Shown: in pieces, positions 21,400 to 34,004 of the stretch
How positions within the stretch are numbered: the first letter of the stretch is position 1
How the letters are laid out: every line of letters starts with the position of its first letter
Assembly (NCBI GenBank): GCA_036250195.1
Contig: JAVHZZ010000001.1
Span: 381,965,907 to 382,029,906 of the forward strand
Length of the DNA: 64,000 nucleotides
Origin: Mixophyes australis
Lineage: Eukaryota > Chordata > Amphibia > Anura > Limnodynastidae
Direction: 5' to 3'
The notes under the pieces: model-generated
What the model was told of the DNA's origin: nothing
The model's input: only the letters and a program-made list of their open reading frames with translations
The model's database searches: none
Position numbers and translations under genes: made by a program

Positions 21400-22200
21400 A
21401 AACAGAGCAAAAGACACTTAATAGTACAGTATTTTTCAAATTAACCAACAAAAATCCTACTTTTGCTCAGAATCAAATGTGAATAAGCTTTGTACAAATG
21501 TGAACCTGGATAAGGATTACTTGATTATCTGGAAAGACGTAAAGCTCCAGATCCAAAGTCATATATTCAAATAGAAAAGGGTCTAAAAATAATACAATGT
21601 GTTTTGGATAAATTTAATCATAAAGTGCAAACAAATAACATACAATAGATGAAAACAAATCCTGCTTATCTGATGGTGCACTGGTTCGATACAGGGCAGT
21701 CCTCCTTAATTTAACAAAAAGTACTTTAATAAATATATTGTAATCTTCTCCACAAATCTGGTCAGGACACAGATAAGGCAAAGATCTATGATTCCACACC
21801 ATGAATGCATAAAAAGATAAACTTGCCCACCCAAACAAATCTGTATCTAAGTGAGATATTATCTATATTAACATGAGTATGTAGGTGCACTATAGAAAAA
21901 TTTACCCTATGTGATATCGTTAACAATTTCAACATCTACTGAAAGTCCTGATCAGCATGATTCATGTGTTCACGCTATACATGTTTTAAACAATTTACTG
22001 TACAAATTGTGATTTTCGTCTGTCATAACCTTTGGCTCAAATGATCATAACTCTGTACACAATGTACAGAGAACTACCTTCCCAACAACAATATGTCAAA
22101 CTAGCTGAGGTACCCAGAGCTGCCCGGGTTTAAATCTTCAAGTTATTATGTTATCAATGAGTTGGATGCAACTGTTATTTTTTTAAACATAATTAGCAGC
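21400..22200. other. Unassigned DNA
   Basis: No gene recognised. A phrase CTAGCTGAGGTACCC..GCTGCCCGGG near 22100 resembles a dispersed animal repeat motif, but I cannot name the family. Confidence 0.3.
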
Positions 22201-22260
22201 TTAGCAGCTCTTCCATCACACCCATGAGGTGGCTGCACAGTGTTGTTTTTATATTAAAAG

Positions 22261-22500
22261 TCATCCAAATCCATCCAGTGAAAGGCCCAGAGAAGGCTTC
22301 CTAGGTCAAAGTTATGCACAGCATACACCAACAGGAAGTCCAACTGGGACCTTAACACTCTCGTATGTCTTCTGGGGTCCAAAGTTACCAGACTGTGAAT
22401 TTTTAGTCCAAATCCATCCAGTGGAAGGCTCAGAACAGGCATCCTAGGTCAAAGTCTTGCCCAGCATACACCAAAGGAGGTCCAAATGAGAACCTAACCT
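22261..22500. repeat. Two ~145-bp direct repeats
   Basis: TCCAAATCCATCCAGTG occurs at about 22264 and 22409, followed in both by AAGGC-CAGA-AGGC, TCCTAGGTCAAAGT and CAGCATACACCAA. The two units are diverged. No coding content is visible. Confidence 0.7.
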
Positions 22501-22849
22501 CCCTAAAACCTGGCCATTATCCAACTGGACCACCTCACATTTCTGTCATCCCAATAAGTGCAGGGGTGTCCAAATGCAGGCTCTGAACAGGCCCCCTGGG
22601 TCTTTGACACATTAGAAAGTGCTATACCCCGATTTCATTACATGTGTAGGGCTAAAACTGGGTCTTGGTTATGACTGTTCTGCTTGTGAAACATGTAAAG
22701 TGCTTTGTAAAGTTTTAAAATCGGTCACGATACATAACGAGACACAACTTCTAAATCAAAATACATAACACAAATATTCTTGTATTCAAATACAAGACAA
22801 TAAATTTGTTTACTGAGAACTGGTGTCAAACAATGAGCATAATTAGCCT

Positions 22850-23063
22850 AGTCTTTCTCTGAAGACAATTTTTGATAGCAGCCAATTAACCTACTAGTAT
22901 GTTTTTGGAGTGTGGGAGGAAACCGGAGTACCCGGAGGAAACCCACGCAAACACAGGGAGAACATACAAACTCCACACAGATAAGGCCATGGTCGGGAAT
23001 TAAACTCATGACCCCAGTGCTGTGAGGCAGAAGTGCTAACCACTTCGCCACCGTGCTGCCCTT
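22850..23063 (-). repeat. tRNA-derived SINE
   Basis: Read in reverse, it begins GGGCAGCACGGTGGCGAAGT, an A-box-like tRNA start, continues with GGTTAGCAC and a degenerate B box (GAGTTTAATTCC), and then a conserved central block including GTGTGGAGTTTGTATGTTCT and GGTTTCCTCCGGGTACTCCG. This combination is a widespread fish/amphibian SINE, transcribed by RNA polymerase III and moved by LINE enzymes. B-box decay suggests this copy is silent. Confidence 0.8.
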
Positions 23064-23200
23064 TTATATTTTAAAAAATGTCTCCTATGTTATATGATGA
23101 AATCCTTCCCTTCCACTAGTGCAGGAGTTTATACCTTTTTTGAAAAGGCAGTTATAATTGTCGGATACTGGCCCAAATGCCTTCTTCTAGTACCAATTTT

Positions 23201-23512
23201 ATGCCAAACTGTGACTCTCTCAGACAATCTGTGAAAAGGGTAAGACTACCATACATGCTGCTACATCTCTAAGTGACATCCATGTGCTAGAAAATTTAAA
23301 AGAAATGCCAAACTGTGACTCTCTCAGACAATCTGTGAAAAGGGTAGGACTACCAGACATGCTGCTACATCTCTATGTGACATCCATGTGCTAGAAAATT
23401 TAAAATAAATGCCAAACTGTGACTCTCTCAGATAATCTGTGAAAAGGGTAAGACTACCAGACATGCTGCTATATCTCTAAGTGACATGCATGTGCTAGAA
23501 AATTTAAAAGAA
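23201..23512. repeat. Three tandem 104-bp repeats
   Basis: Units start at 23201, 23305 and 23409 with ATGCCAAACTGTGACTCTCT and end near CATGTGCTAGAAAATTTAAA. Only a few substitutions separate the copies, indicating a recent local expansion. Confidence 0.9.
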
Positions 23513-23611
23513 ATTGCATAAAATTTATGGGAAAATAAATCACGTTTGGCAGAATAAGAATTTTATTATTTGCATCTCCAATTTACGAAAAAAACTGCAG
23601 GTAGCACCATA

Positions 23612-24420
23612 CTGGGAAAAACAAAAACAGACATAGATCCTCTGCACTCATCATGTACAGACTGGGTGCAAGAGGGGGTTGCCCACATTGTATAGACAAG
23701 AAAACAGGGATACTCTGCACTCTCCAAACACATAGCATAGCATTTGATCATGTTAGGTCTGACCAGAACGGGAAGATTTCGGCGTGAGATGGTCAGCTTA
23801 ACATATATTGCAATATGTGGAACTAATATTCCCTGTTTTTAATATAGAACAGTACTTGGTACAGCATTATCTATGTGTTTGGAGAGTGCAGAGTATCCCA
23901 GGTTTCTTCTCTATACAATGTGGGCAATCCCCTCTTGCACCCCAGTCTGTACATGGTGAGTGCAGAGGATCTATGTCTGTTTTTGTTTATACAATGTAAG
24001 TCCCATGACTCTTGCACCCCATTCTTTACATTTATTAATTCCAACTTGTGTCAGGTGAGTCCCAGGTCTCCCATGGCTGCTAGTGCTTGGGAAAGACTTG
24101 CCTTTAAAAGCTGTGTGCAGGTAAGCCTTAAGCCCAGATAAAATAGCATAGCATTTGATCATGCTAGGACTGACCAGAATGGGAAGACTTTGGCGTGAGT
24201 TGGTCAGCTTAACATATATTGCAATATATGGAACTAACATTCCCTGTTTTTAATATAGAACAGTATTTGGTACAGCATTAATTATGTGTTTGGAGAGTAC
24301 AGAGTATCCCTGTTTTCTTGTCCATACAATGTGGGCAACCCCCTCTTGCACCCCAGTCTGTACATGGTGAGTGCAGAGGGTCTATGTCTGTTTTTGTTTA
24401 TATTTAGATTTATATATGTT

Positions 24421-24422
<2 letters not shown>
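23612..24422 (+). mobile_element. PLE-like leader modules, head-to-head and tandem
   Basis: A plus module starts TAGCATAGCATTTGATCATG at about 23735 and again at about 24147. Each runs through ACTGACCAGAAYGGGAAGA, TGTGTTTGGAGAG and CCCTCTTGCACCCCAGTCTG. A minus copy missing its beginning (23612-23733) is fused directly to the first plus module, giving a head-to-head joint. The same opening module lies at both hearts of the 42.5 kb palindrome. The second module runs into a (TG)n tract. Assignment to PLEs rests on this shared module and architecture, not on an enzyme. Confidence 0.55.

Positions 24423-24423
<1 letters not shown>

Positions 24424-24472
<49 letters not shown>
24424..24472. repeat. 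(TG)n microsatellite
   Basis: Near-perfect TG run at the outer end of the leader modules. Confidence 0.95.
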
Positions 24473-24477
<5 letters not shown>

Positions 24478-24579
24478 ATCATAATAAGCGAGAAGGTGAG
24501 CTTTCACTTTAAAACACTTGGGTATATACCTGTCCACAAGGTAAGTGGTGTTAAACAAAAGCATTTTTATTGCTTTTAA

Positions 24580-27500
24580 CTAAAATTGATAGCAATAAAT
24601 AGCACAAAAATACATGATTGCTGTTCACAATTAATGCAATAATTAGACAAGATTATAACGTTCACTTGATTGATATTGTTAGCTATCAATGGACCCTGTG
24701 ATTTTGAATATTTTCCATGTCGTGATTTCTTCTGTCGGAGTTTTGACTTCCAGAAATTCATACCCAACCCATTTAGACACCCTGGAGTTTGAATAAGGTC
24801 ATAAACATACGTCTTAGGAATTTAAATAATCATAGGACTCCATGGTAACTTCTAAAAACTTTATAATCTGCAGAATATTGTCAGTGTAAGTGTATATGTT
24901 TATATACATTATCTAACAGGTGCTAAATCCCTGCATAATTCATGTATACTTAACTATAAAGTGAAAGCAAGAAAGAAGATGTGGGTTTGTATGGAGAAAC
25001 TATAGAGACACACGGGCCTAATTTACAAAGCATTCAGAAGTGCCTAGATTTCTGTGGAGAAAAGCAATGGCTTTTAAGGAGGAGACGTTTACACTGGTTC
25101 ATGGAAGTATTAAGGGCCATCTTTGCTATGTATGGGGTAGGCACAATGGTGTGCCTAATTTTACAGGACAAAACAAAAATGAGATTTCATTTTTCTGAGC
25201 AAGATTATTGAAATAAAAAGGGAGTGGAGTGCAATTTTAGAGATGCTTCTTGCTAAGCATAGTGGAGCATTGCCATTTCCATGCCACTCAACTCTACATT
25301 TTTGCATGTGCTCTGAGCTGGCAGAGATTGTGTCTCATTCTATATTTTTAATGATACACAGTTAGTGACTTCCAATCATACTCCAGCTGAGAAATGTATT
25401 TCAAGGAACAGTTTAGCTAATGTAAATAATCTGCTAAGCACAGAGAAGTGCCACATGCAATAAAGTATTACACTCCCATTATGATTAAAGGGTCTATTTA
25501 TTAAGCTGCGAAGAGCCAAAAACCGGGATAAAGCAGCTGTTGTCTTTGGAGAGTGGCCATCACAGCTTTTCTTTCAATTTATTAATAAGTTAAAGAAGGA
25601 GAAATCTCTGAATTAACCGATTTTACTTATCCTATTTAATAAAGAACACTGCAGTACCCATTGATCTCTATTGGGACTGTGATCTGATCCTATTTAACAA
25701 GTGGTGAAAAGCTCTAAAGATGTCATTAGCTTACTTTCCATGTAGTTCATGGGTGTCCATATCTGCCAGAGAAGCCTCTCTGCATCCATCACCTGGTCCC
25801 ATAGCTATTCACAACCCAAGCCGCGCATGTGCAGCAACCATACAGGGGCTAAATCCTCCATTTGCCTGCAGCGAGCAAGGAGGATTCATCAGAGTCAACC
25901 AATGAGTCCTGGCTTGGTAAATAACAGTTACAGTACATTTTGTAGTGCTTGGTGTGCAGCGATACAAAATGATTCTTACTGGCAACCCACTAGCCGCTAA
26001 TAGTCTCCAAAGTTGAGCCATAAATGAGGCTAAACTGAACACTATTTTAGAAGGTTAGACTTTTGATGCAACATTAAACTTTTGCACTTTTCAGACTTTT
26101 TATCTCTCCGCAAACCTAGGTAAACAAAGTGCAAATGCATTTATATTATACATCCTGTGTGCGTATCATAGATTAGGTCCAGAAAGAGTACATATGTAGT
26201 GCATGTGTATCCTTCTCTTGTACCCATTAAGTTTCAAATAGTGTATCAGATTGTATGTTTTAACATTGATTTTCTTTAACATTGTGATATAGAATTAAAG
26301 AACAATATATAACAATATTTTTTTCTTTTGTGAAAGATGAACACACTTTAAGCAATCTTAAAACTAAATATAATCAGCAGTTATAATGCGTAGTTGGGCA
26401 CATCTTATGTTAATGCCCTGTCAAGTGAAATTCTTTTGAACTCTTTTACAAGGGTATAACCTGCCAGGAAATGCTTTTCTCTTCTCATTAATTATTGCAT
26501 AATTAAAATGCTTGTATCATTGCAAACTCCAAGAACTACAAGGAAGCAATTAAGGACTGTTATTACAAATCTTTTTAATACTACATTACTTTACCATTTA
26601 AGTAGATATATTGGCTTTCAATCAGCTTGTCCTTGAGAACCAATGGATTCCATTTTGCTGCAAGAGTTAGAAAAGGTCATCATTATAATGGGGCATAATG
26701 GAACAAGGAGACAGAGTGTGGCAGGCTTGTATAGCAGTTGAAATTCAATGAATGTTATGCATTAGTAGTTCTGAAGTACATTTACTGAGTCAAACAGAAA
26801 ATGTAAACTGTACAGATTTAAAAAAAAGAAAATGATTATCATTAAAGCTAATTAAGAAATACACAGAGTTTTTAGCTTCAGCAATAATCCTGGGATTGCA
26901 GATGTCTTTTATATCATTACCCGAGAAAGCGGTCCAAAGTACAATAGAGTAGAAAAATAACATTACTGCAGCATCGCTGCACTCTCAAGCATTCTGAAAT
27001 TCCATTCCTTTCCAAAGAGAATGCTGCTGGATCTAAAATAGCTAAATGTTAGTGAGCAATGTTATAAAGGTAATCTTAAATTGATAGTTCAATGCAGTGT
27101 TGCTTATTCTGATATAGCCTCAAATAAAACAATAAAATATGTGATGGGTGTTGGAACTTTGTTTCACATAGAAGTGTGTTTCATTTGCTTTTGCTTATGT
27201 TATTATATGTGATCATTGAACCATAGTAGATATGAGCATATATTAAATACTGCAACAAGATATAACACATAAGTGATCAGCATTTTCACATCTAAAAATT
27301 CCCCATAAGAATATGATCTAATGGTAGTAACCATCAAAAGTTCACATATGTGTCCATAAAACAATATTTCAGTTTGTCTTGTTTAATACATCTAAATATT
27401 CAATTGGTCATCGATGTAGAAAGTCTTTCCTTCCAATAGATTCTATTTGTGAGTCCTCGTGATCTCAAAAAAAAGTGAGAAAAGAAACAAGAAACAATGT

Positions 27501-28470
27501 AATCTTGCAAGAAATATAAAAATGTGAAAAGGTGCCAACCCAGTGTTCTTAGTGGAAGTTCAAATCTGGCATGCACACCCACAGAATGCACCTCTTCAAT
27601 TAAGTGATGTACTAAAAGTGTAAAAAAAAAATGAATAAACCTATAAATCACACACAGACTTATGGAACTTACATAAAGTGATTCCAGATTTCTCATGTAA
27701 ATGTACATCATGAAAAAAATATATATTGTATATGTGGTGAAGTAGGTTAAACTTGATGTAATTATAATTTTGTTTCCATTCCACTCACATTTTAGTGAAA
27801 AAAATAACATATCTGTATGTGTTTTTTTTCTTGTTTTCACATCTCATGTACGAAATCTCCAACTTCCTTGTGTAACGATTGGTCTGCAGAGTACTCGTTG
27901 AATGACTTAGAATTCCCTAGAGTTAGGAAAGGAAAGTGAAAACTATAGTACATTATCCCTAAAAACAACAATTTTTAATATTTAATATTATTCCTACTAA
28001 CCTTCTAAATATTCATGAACAAATGTAAAAAAAAAAAAAAGAAAATTATTACCAGGTATATAGCAAACAGTGAATCACACCTCAACAACATAGAACAAAG
28101 TTATTCAAAGTCCTAAGTAGATCTGAAGTGCGTTGTCAGTTGGCTGGGCTGGGGGGCAGGGGGGGCATGTGTCCCCCAGGCTGGTCCTATAGATTGCTAA
28201 CTTGGGCTGGGTCACTGGGCCACCTGCATTTTTTTCCCTTTAAAACAAGCTGTTGAGTCAAGTCTTGCCCCATGGGCTAAAATTTGCCAGCCCTCCCTTG
28301 GTTGGCAGGTTCCTCTTCAATCCTCCTGACACATCAACACATTTCAGTTAGCGCTTTTTTGCAAGATGATGCATATTTTGACCATCTTTGTTCTATATTG
28401 TTGAGCTGTAATTTACTGCTGGGCTATAATATAGACTTGAATATTCTGAAGGAAATCTCCCCCAAAGCTC
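24580..28470. other. Long AT-rich region without recognised features
   Basis: No frame shows family motifs. The 146-codon minus frame at 27400-27840 is low-complexity and taken as chance. 25490-25720 opens with GGGTCTATTTATTAAGCTGC, a style seen at ends of amphibian MITEs, but I found no matching right end. 28130-28300 has a GC-rich GGGGGGCAGGGGGGGCATG patch of unknown origin. Confidence 0.35.
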
Positions 28471-28479
28471 ACTTAGTGG

Positions 28480-28920
28480 AGAGATTCCAGCATGAATGAT
28501 CATCTTGTTCTATCAAATACTTTGTCTGTTTTAAGAGAAAGCGCTAGGGCTGGGGAGTACTGTGTGTTGATGGTGTTTACAAAGCTAACTACCCATCTGG
28601 TGCTGTCACATGCCTGTCTCCTGGGGATGAAACCCACCTGATCTTTATTGATGAACTGGGGCACTTAGGCGACCTGCCAGTATTTTAGCATATATTTTAA
28701 CGTGGGGAACATGAAGGTTGAGTCGTGTGGTGGGAAAGATAAATTCTTATGTTTAGAGCCCTAGCTCCTTTCACCTGCTGAGGTTGTCCCTATTTGCCTA
28801 AATTCAAATATTTTCATAATATTGTTTTAAGTATCAGTCTCAACATTTCTTGTAGAATGTTGACAAGCCCTTTAGTTTTCTGGAAGTGTTGTCCTTCTGT
28901 CAGAGTATAATATCTAATAA
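28480..28920 (-). pseudogene. L1/Tx1-type LINE reverse transcriptase relic
   Basis: The minus strand encodes KIYAKILAGRLSAPVHQ upstream, then NKDQVGFIPRRQACDSTRW and ALALSLKTDKVFDR. These are RT fingers/palm motifs of the L1 group: a KxxxKxLAxRL-type block, a DQxGFxPGRQ box and the LSLDAEKAFDR box carrying the first catalytic Asp. Here the box reads KTDKVFD. Frameshifts and stops flank it. The 'RRQA' phrasing is closest to amphibian Tx1-like elements. Confidence 0.75.
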
Positions 28921-29064
28921 TCTAACAATTCAACTTTAAGGCAGAAAGGGGACCATTGGTGACGTCTACCTTAGCAGTATTAGTTGCTTCATTATCACTG
29001 TAAGCAGTGGTTTAATATATATCAAAGGCATTTCTGATTTCCAAATCTAGAGGTTAAAGACATT

Positions 29065-29398
29065 GGGCCTGATTCATTAAGGATCTTAACTTAAGAAACT
29101 TCTTATTTCAGTCTCCTGGACAAAACCATGTTATAATGCAAGGGGTGCAAATTAGTATTCTGTTTTGCACATAAGTTAAATACTGACTGTTTTTTCATGT
29201 AACACACAAATACTTGATAGCTTATTTGTACACTGAAATTTAAAGTTGATATTTGTGTGCTACATGAAAAAAACAGTCAGTATTTAACTTATGTGCAAAA
29301 CAGAATACTAATTTGCACCCCTTGCATTGTAACATGGTTTTGTCCAGGAGACTGAAATAAGAAGTTTCTTAAGTTAAGATCCTTAATGAATCAGGCCC
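29065..29398. mobile_element. Long-armed MITE (copy A)
   Basis: This 334-bp foldback has near-perfect ~150-bp arms beginning GGGCCTGATTCATTAAGGAT and only about 36 bp of loop. It is flanked by ATT on both sides (29062-29064, 29399-29401). Arms include GGACAAAACCATGTTATAAT and GGTGCAAATTAGTATTCTG. A diverged relative lies at 61351-61675. It is non-coding and close to intact, so fairly young. Confidence 0.9.
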
Positions 29399-29429
29399 AT
29401 TTATTGGTATTTGTTTTTTTCGGAAATTT

Positions 29430-30047
29430 GAGTTTGAGAGTTCCATTTACAAATAACATTACTTTGTCCCAAAACTTGGGAAAACTGTGGCCTATTAATT
29501 CCTGTACTTTAGTTGATTTATGCTGCTTCAATGTTTTCTCAAAGTAGTGCAAGAAAGTTTCCAAGGTTTCTAACCCAATAAATTCCTTTTTCCATGCCTT
29601 TTATGTGTGCTCCTTGCCAACTAGTCATATTAATTTGCATGCAATTCTTGTATAAATATCTAATTCTATATTTATTAGTTTTTCAGGTAATGCATCAAGA
29701 TATCCTGTCCATCTGAGGCTGGCATTTAATAGGTTTGTTTTGTGTTAGAGACACATAGTTTTGTAACTATAAATGTATAAAGAAATCCAAAATATTTAGA
29801 GAGCAATTTTTATTTACTTGCTGGAAAGAATACAATGTTCTTCCCGGATAAAATATACTTTCCCTCCACGGATATACAGTATATGAAGATTGCCGATTGT
29901 GCACATTTTTGGGATGTTTAGATGCCTATCCCTCCTTTGACTCTACCTGCCACTAGTTTATTGCAGACAATTCTTGATTTCTATCCCTGCCAGAAGAAAT
30001 TAGTGAACATCTTGGTGCATTTATATATGTCTGGTTTGGCTATGCAG

Positions 30048-30124
<77 letters not shown>

Positions 30125-31345
30125 TCTACTGGAGGAAACAAGTGTTTCTGTGCCAGTTAGTGTTGGTATTTCTGCTGTGTCTATATTTACTGTGTACTTT
30201 GGAAGTGAGCCAAATGTGGTTATTGCATTAGTATTACAGCTATGGACATATCTGGGTTTGACAGCATTAGTAACATGTCATCCGCAAATAAGTCTAATTT
30301 GATTTCCTTGTTTCCCACATGAATACTTGTAAATCCTTTATTTTCCGTTAATGCCTTATATGTTCTCTCACTTGAAGGTTATCATACAAAGATTGTAATA
30401 TCTGTACAAACTCATCCAGGAACCCAAACATATGATATGTTTCAAATAAATGATCCATGGTATCCATGGCAATCCTTTTTCCAGTAATGACAGATAGATT
30501 AGTGTTCATGTTTATGTTGACTGATAATCCATGGTGTTGTATTACTGATAAATCGTTTCTCCCCTTTGTCTCTGCATTTTGTTCCCATATAAATCCTGTT
30601 TGGTCTCTATGTATGGTAAAATTACCTTAAACCTATCAGCTAGAATTTTTGATAGAATTGTATAGTCCATGTTCAATAAACAAATCAACCTATAGGAGAC
30701 TGGTAATTCCAGGTTCCTCCTCAGCTTGGGTAATATTTTTTTGTCGTATTGAGAGAAGCTTGTCTTTTATCACTGCAATTCCTATAAATATCCATTTACT
30801 GGGTGTTGTAGGATTTTGTAAAACTCTCCACTAATTCCACCCAGTTCTTGTGCTTTGAGGGGTTTAAAGTTTTTTGATTTATTGTTAAATTTGATCTGCT
30901 GTTATGTGTACTAAGCGAAACTTTGCTTGTTGCATTGTTACATATGGTACGTGTATGTTGCCCCATAATAATTGCTTGTTGTTTATGTTCAGGTAAGCCT
31001 TTATGTTTTTAATGGTGCCTGCTATGTCTTTTTCTGTAAATTCTATCCTCTAATCTGACAGAAAACACCCTAAGAATTGGGCATTGTGACAGGAACTGCT
31101 GGGCCATTTATTTATTTATTGAAGGGGTTGAATCAGTATGTTGTGTTGCATTATAAGATTTCTTATAGCAAGCTCCTCTGATTTGCTTGGAGTTCTGAAC
31201 TGTTTTACTTGAGTGGGATTTTATATCTAAAAGACAACTTTGTGATAATTTTGTTCTCAGTCTGGATGCCATCAACCTATGTGCTTTGTCTCCTTTTTCA
31301 TAGAAGGTTTGATTAAGTCATTTAAGGCTATCTTTGGTGGTCATT
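29430..31345 (-). pseudogene. L1-type LINE reverse transcriptase relic
   Basis: From 31345 leftward the minus strand shows FYEKGDKAHRLMASRLRTKL, then SYRLICLLNMDYTILSKILA (near 30690), then LDLFADDMLLMLSNPDIS (near 30300), which holds the F/Y-ADD catalytic pair, and a C-terminal FWQG..KGGIGI stretch near 29960. The order is that of an L1 RT and the tail after it. Several stops, frameshifts and an (AT)n expansion at 30050 interrupt it. It is a separate element from the Tx1-like relic at 28.5-28.9 kb, because the same RT boxes occur in both. Confidence 0.75.
30050..30124. repeat. (AT)n microsatellite
   Basis: About 74 bp of AT with one AC interruption, inside the L1 relic. Confidence 0.95.
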
Positions 31346-31360
31346 ATGAGATTACACACT

Positions 31361-31607
31361 TAGTAGCCACTTTAATAGGTACAGCTGTGCACTTGCTCAT
31401 TAATGAGAGGTCAGAGGATTATGGTCAGACTGATTCAAGCTGACAGGAATGTACGGTAACTCATAACCATGCATTACTACAGTGGTATGGAGAAGAGCAT
31501 TTTTGAATGCATACCACATCAAATCTTGAAATGGATGAGCGATAGCAGCATAATACTACATTGGGTTCCATTCTTGTCTGCTAAGAGCAAGAAACTAAGG
31601 TTAAAGT
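31361..31607 (+). mobile_element. Tc1-like transposon, left part (internally deleted)
   Basis: It opens with AGCCACTTTAATAGGTACAG, a known vertebrate Tc1 terminus, then jumps to mid-transposase DNA (GGTCAGACTGATTCAAGCTG, then TCTGCTAAGAGCAAGAAACT). The element is interrupted at 31612 by a solo LTR and continues at 32283. The N-terminal DNA-binding region is deleted. Confidence 0.75.
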
Positions 31608-31612
31608 GATCC

Positions 31613-32282
31613 TGTCACGACTTAGTATAGCGTTCCTGCTATCGTTGGCACTACTCGAAAGGAATGTGCAGAATCTAATGTGCCCCTGGTTCACCAGGGA
31701 CCCCCGCAAGGAGGTATGAACTCAGCTGCAGGAAACACGCAGGTCGCGGTCCTTCCACGAGTCATATAGCGAAGCACGAGAAGAAATGTCAGACAAACCG
31801 GTTCGGCAACGGTGCGGGCAAAGTAGGAACACAAGGAGAATCCAAAGGGAAGGTGAGTCAAGCCGGGTTGGTAGCGTTATGGCAGCGCGGTACAAAGCAA
31901 GATCCAAAGGGGTAGTCAAAGGCAATCCCGGTCACGAGGGTCACAGGCAAACAGGCAATAATCAGGAGACAGGCAAATAGCAGGAACAGTGAGGGAAACG
32001 CTGGAGACAGGAATGGACCTGAAACTCCGGCACTGGAGAAGGAGCCAGGAGGGGTTTATATAATAATTGGGGGCCAATGAAGAGTCAGCACTGCAGCGCT
32101 GTCATAATTAGCGCCATAGCACTTCCGAGTGTAGCGTCCCATTGCCTAGCAACAGGAACGCTCAGGAGTCTGTAGCCGGGTGGCCAAGCGGGCAGAAATG
32201 ACGCGTCTGGTTGCTAGGCAACCAGATGTGCTAGAGCGGAGGTGCAGGTGGCCATCCTGGGAGTCGCGGGCGGCACCTGATA
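31613..32282 (-). mobile_element. Solo LTR, Ty3/gypsy-like
   Basis: This 670-bp insert begins TGTCACGAC and ends CACCTGATA, close to the TGTCA..TGACA ends of gypsy LTRs with one C-to-T change. A 5-bp duplication GATCC flanks it (31608-31612, 32283-32287). The Tc1 sequence reads straight through if the insert and one duplication are removed. On the minus strand ATTATTATATAAACCCCTCC gives a TATA box, so the LTR is probably reversed. There is no internal domain, as expected after LTR-LTR recombination. Confidence 0.75.
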
Positions 32283-32470
32283 GATCCCAGGCTAACCAAA
32301 ACTGGACAGTTGAACATTGTTTCCTGGTCTTATTAATCTCAATGTCTGCCTTGACATGCAGTTGGTAGAACCAGAAATTGGTACAAACAGCATGAATATA
32401 TGAATCAATCCTCACTTGTGTCAAAGGTGTGGGCTGATGGTGGTAGTCTAATGGTACTCATAAGGCTCAT
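32283..32470 (+). mobile_element. Tc1-like transposon, right part
   Basis: It resumes as CCAGGCTAACCAAAACTGGA, matching the transposase continuation 'AHQNWT', then CCTGGTCTTATTAATC, where the conserved W-S-D-E box would be. The GAT/GAA codons are mutated, so it is inactive. Similarity fades by about 32470. Confidence 0.7.
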
Positions 32471-32499
32471 TAATACAAATTTGTACATTCTTTAAATTG

Positions 32500-33600
32500 C
32501 ACAGCCTACCTGAGTGTTGTTGCTGACCATGTAAACACAAGAAGAAGACAGAAGAAGCAGCTGAAGACAGCGGAGAGTAGTTGCAGGGAGCTCTTGTAAG
32601 GACTGAAAACTACCCTGTCAAGAAGACAGGGATCCAGTCCAGAAGATGACGGTATCACGAACATCAGCAGATAAGCATTGGGGACTGCAGCAGAGTGTAA
32701 AACAGTGGGGAAGACACCAAAGTCTAACAAAACTAGGTATTTAGGATTCTGGTTTGACACTGGCCGATCAGAGGTGTGAGTTTAATGAGTTCCCCAGTGT
32801 TGAAGAAGAACCACCGCAAAATGGGATCGGCTTAGCTGCCGAGAACTAATAAGTTGCAGTCCACTAGCCTGCTTCAAGATGTAGCACTGCAGATGGGTGG
32901 TAGAGAATGGCAGTAGTTAACCTTAGGATACAGGTAAGAGATGTAAGAAGTAGTGTCAGACAATCCGAGTTATGGTACACGAGCTGGTAGCGAGGTACAG
33001 ATACAGTAGGCAATAGCAGGGTCAAAACAGCCTGGGTTCTGATGCACGTTCTGGCAGCATAGTACAGATGCAGCTGGCAGTAATAGGGTAAATGGAGCCA
33101 AGTTTGGTACACAGGAATCAGGCAGCTGGGAACAGAGATGTCAGTCAAGGCAGATGATCAGTACACAGGGAGTCAGTAGCAGTAGAGCACTGGGATAAGG
33201 TTCTGGGTTAAGGGCACAGCATTCTAGCATTCAACTTGTTCTGACACTGCAGAAGTGTCAAGGCGAGGTTTAAATAGAGAGCCTAAGTTTAAATTACCCA
33301 GCCAGACATGCGGTCACATGACCTCCGATACCTGGAAGCGCCGCACAGAGAGGAGACAGCGAGAAGTAAGAAATGTAACACAGAGGACATCCGTATCCAG
33401 GTAAGGCTCCTGTGGGCGCCACTTCTACGGGGCCCGCACCTCTATTTCCTTTCACTAGCCTTAGTGTTGGCCCCCTAAGTGCCCCCAAGAAACATACTGT
33501 AGTCCTAAGCTCCCAAGCAACAGGCTGTGGTCCTGAGGCAACAGAAAGTAGGCTGTACAAGTGGCCCTAAATTAGAAGCAGGACTAGCCTGTGTGCCTTG
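32500..33600 (-). other. LTR-like region, reverse orientation
   Basis: On the minus strand GCTCTCTATTTAAACCTCGC looks like a TATA region, followed by the C/T-rich text typical of amphibian gypsy LTR transcripts. I could not fix the ends or find a target duplication, and there is no coding domain. Confidence 0.35.
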
Positions 33601-33810
33601 TTAATCCAGGTATTGGGTAGTAGCAATTAAGAGGTATCCCACCAGTTAAGTCCAGGAATGGTCTGCTCCCCTGAAGTGTACAAAGTTATCATCTGTGTGG
33701 GGGTTGCTTTAATGTAGTCGATGGGGTTAATCGCCCACTGGCACCATTTTAATTATTAAAGCTTAATAGCTTTAATACTTTTTAAAATGTAGCCCCTCAA
33801 ACACCATGCT

Positions 33811-33892
33811 CACAGATTTAACGTGGTGGAATGCAGTGGAGTGCCGTTTATTAGATGCAACCTTAATATAAGGGCACGACTGTGCCCTTATA
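33811..33892 (+). repeat. Microsatellite-bearing repeat module, copy 1
   Basis: CACAGATTTAACGTGGTGGA, GTGCCGTTTATTAGATGCAA and CTTAATATAAGGGC lead into a GATA/AT microsatellite, after which a PLE 3' end begins at 34037. The same module leads into the microsatellite at 44.98 kb. Confidence 0.75.
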
Positions 33893-33913
33893 ATATAGAT
33901 AGATAGATAGATG

Positions 33914-33947
<34 letters not shown>

Positions 33948-34004
33948 TAGATAGATAGATATATATATATATATATATGCACATAGATGTATATATACAC
34001 ATAG

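Noticed and set aside
22999..23060. tRNA gene
   Set aside because: The A and B boxes belong to the head of a SINE; no cloverleaf with an acceptor stem is visible.
27400..27840. 146-codon minus-strand frame
   Set aside because: AT-rich, low-complexity, no recognisable domain and no neighbouring gene structure.
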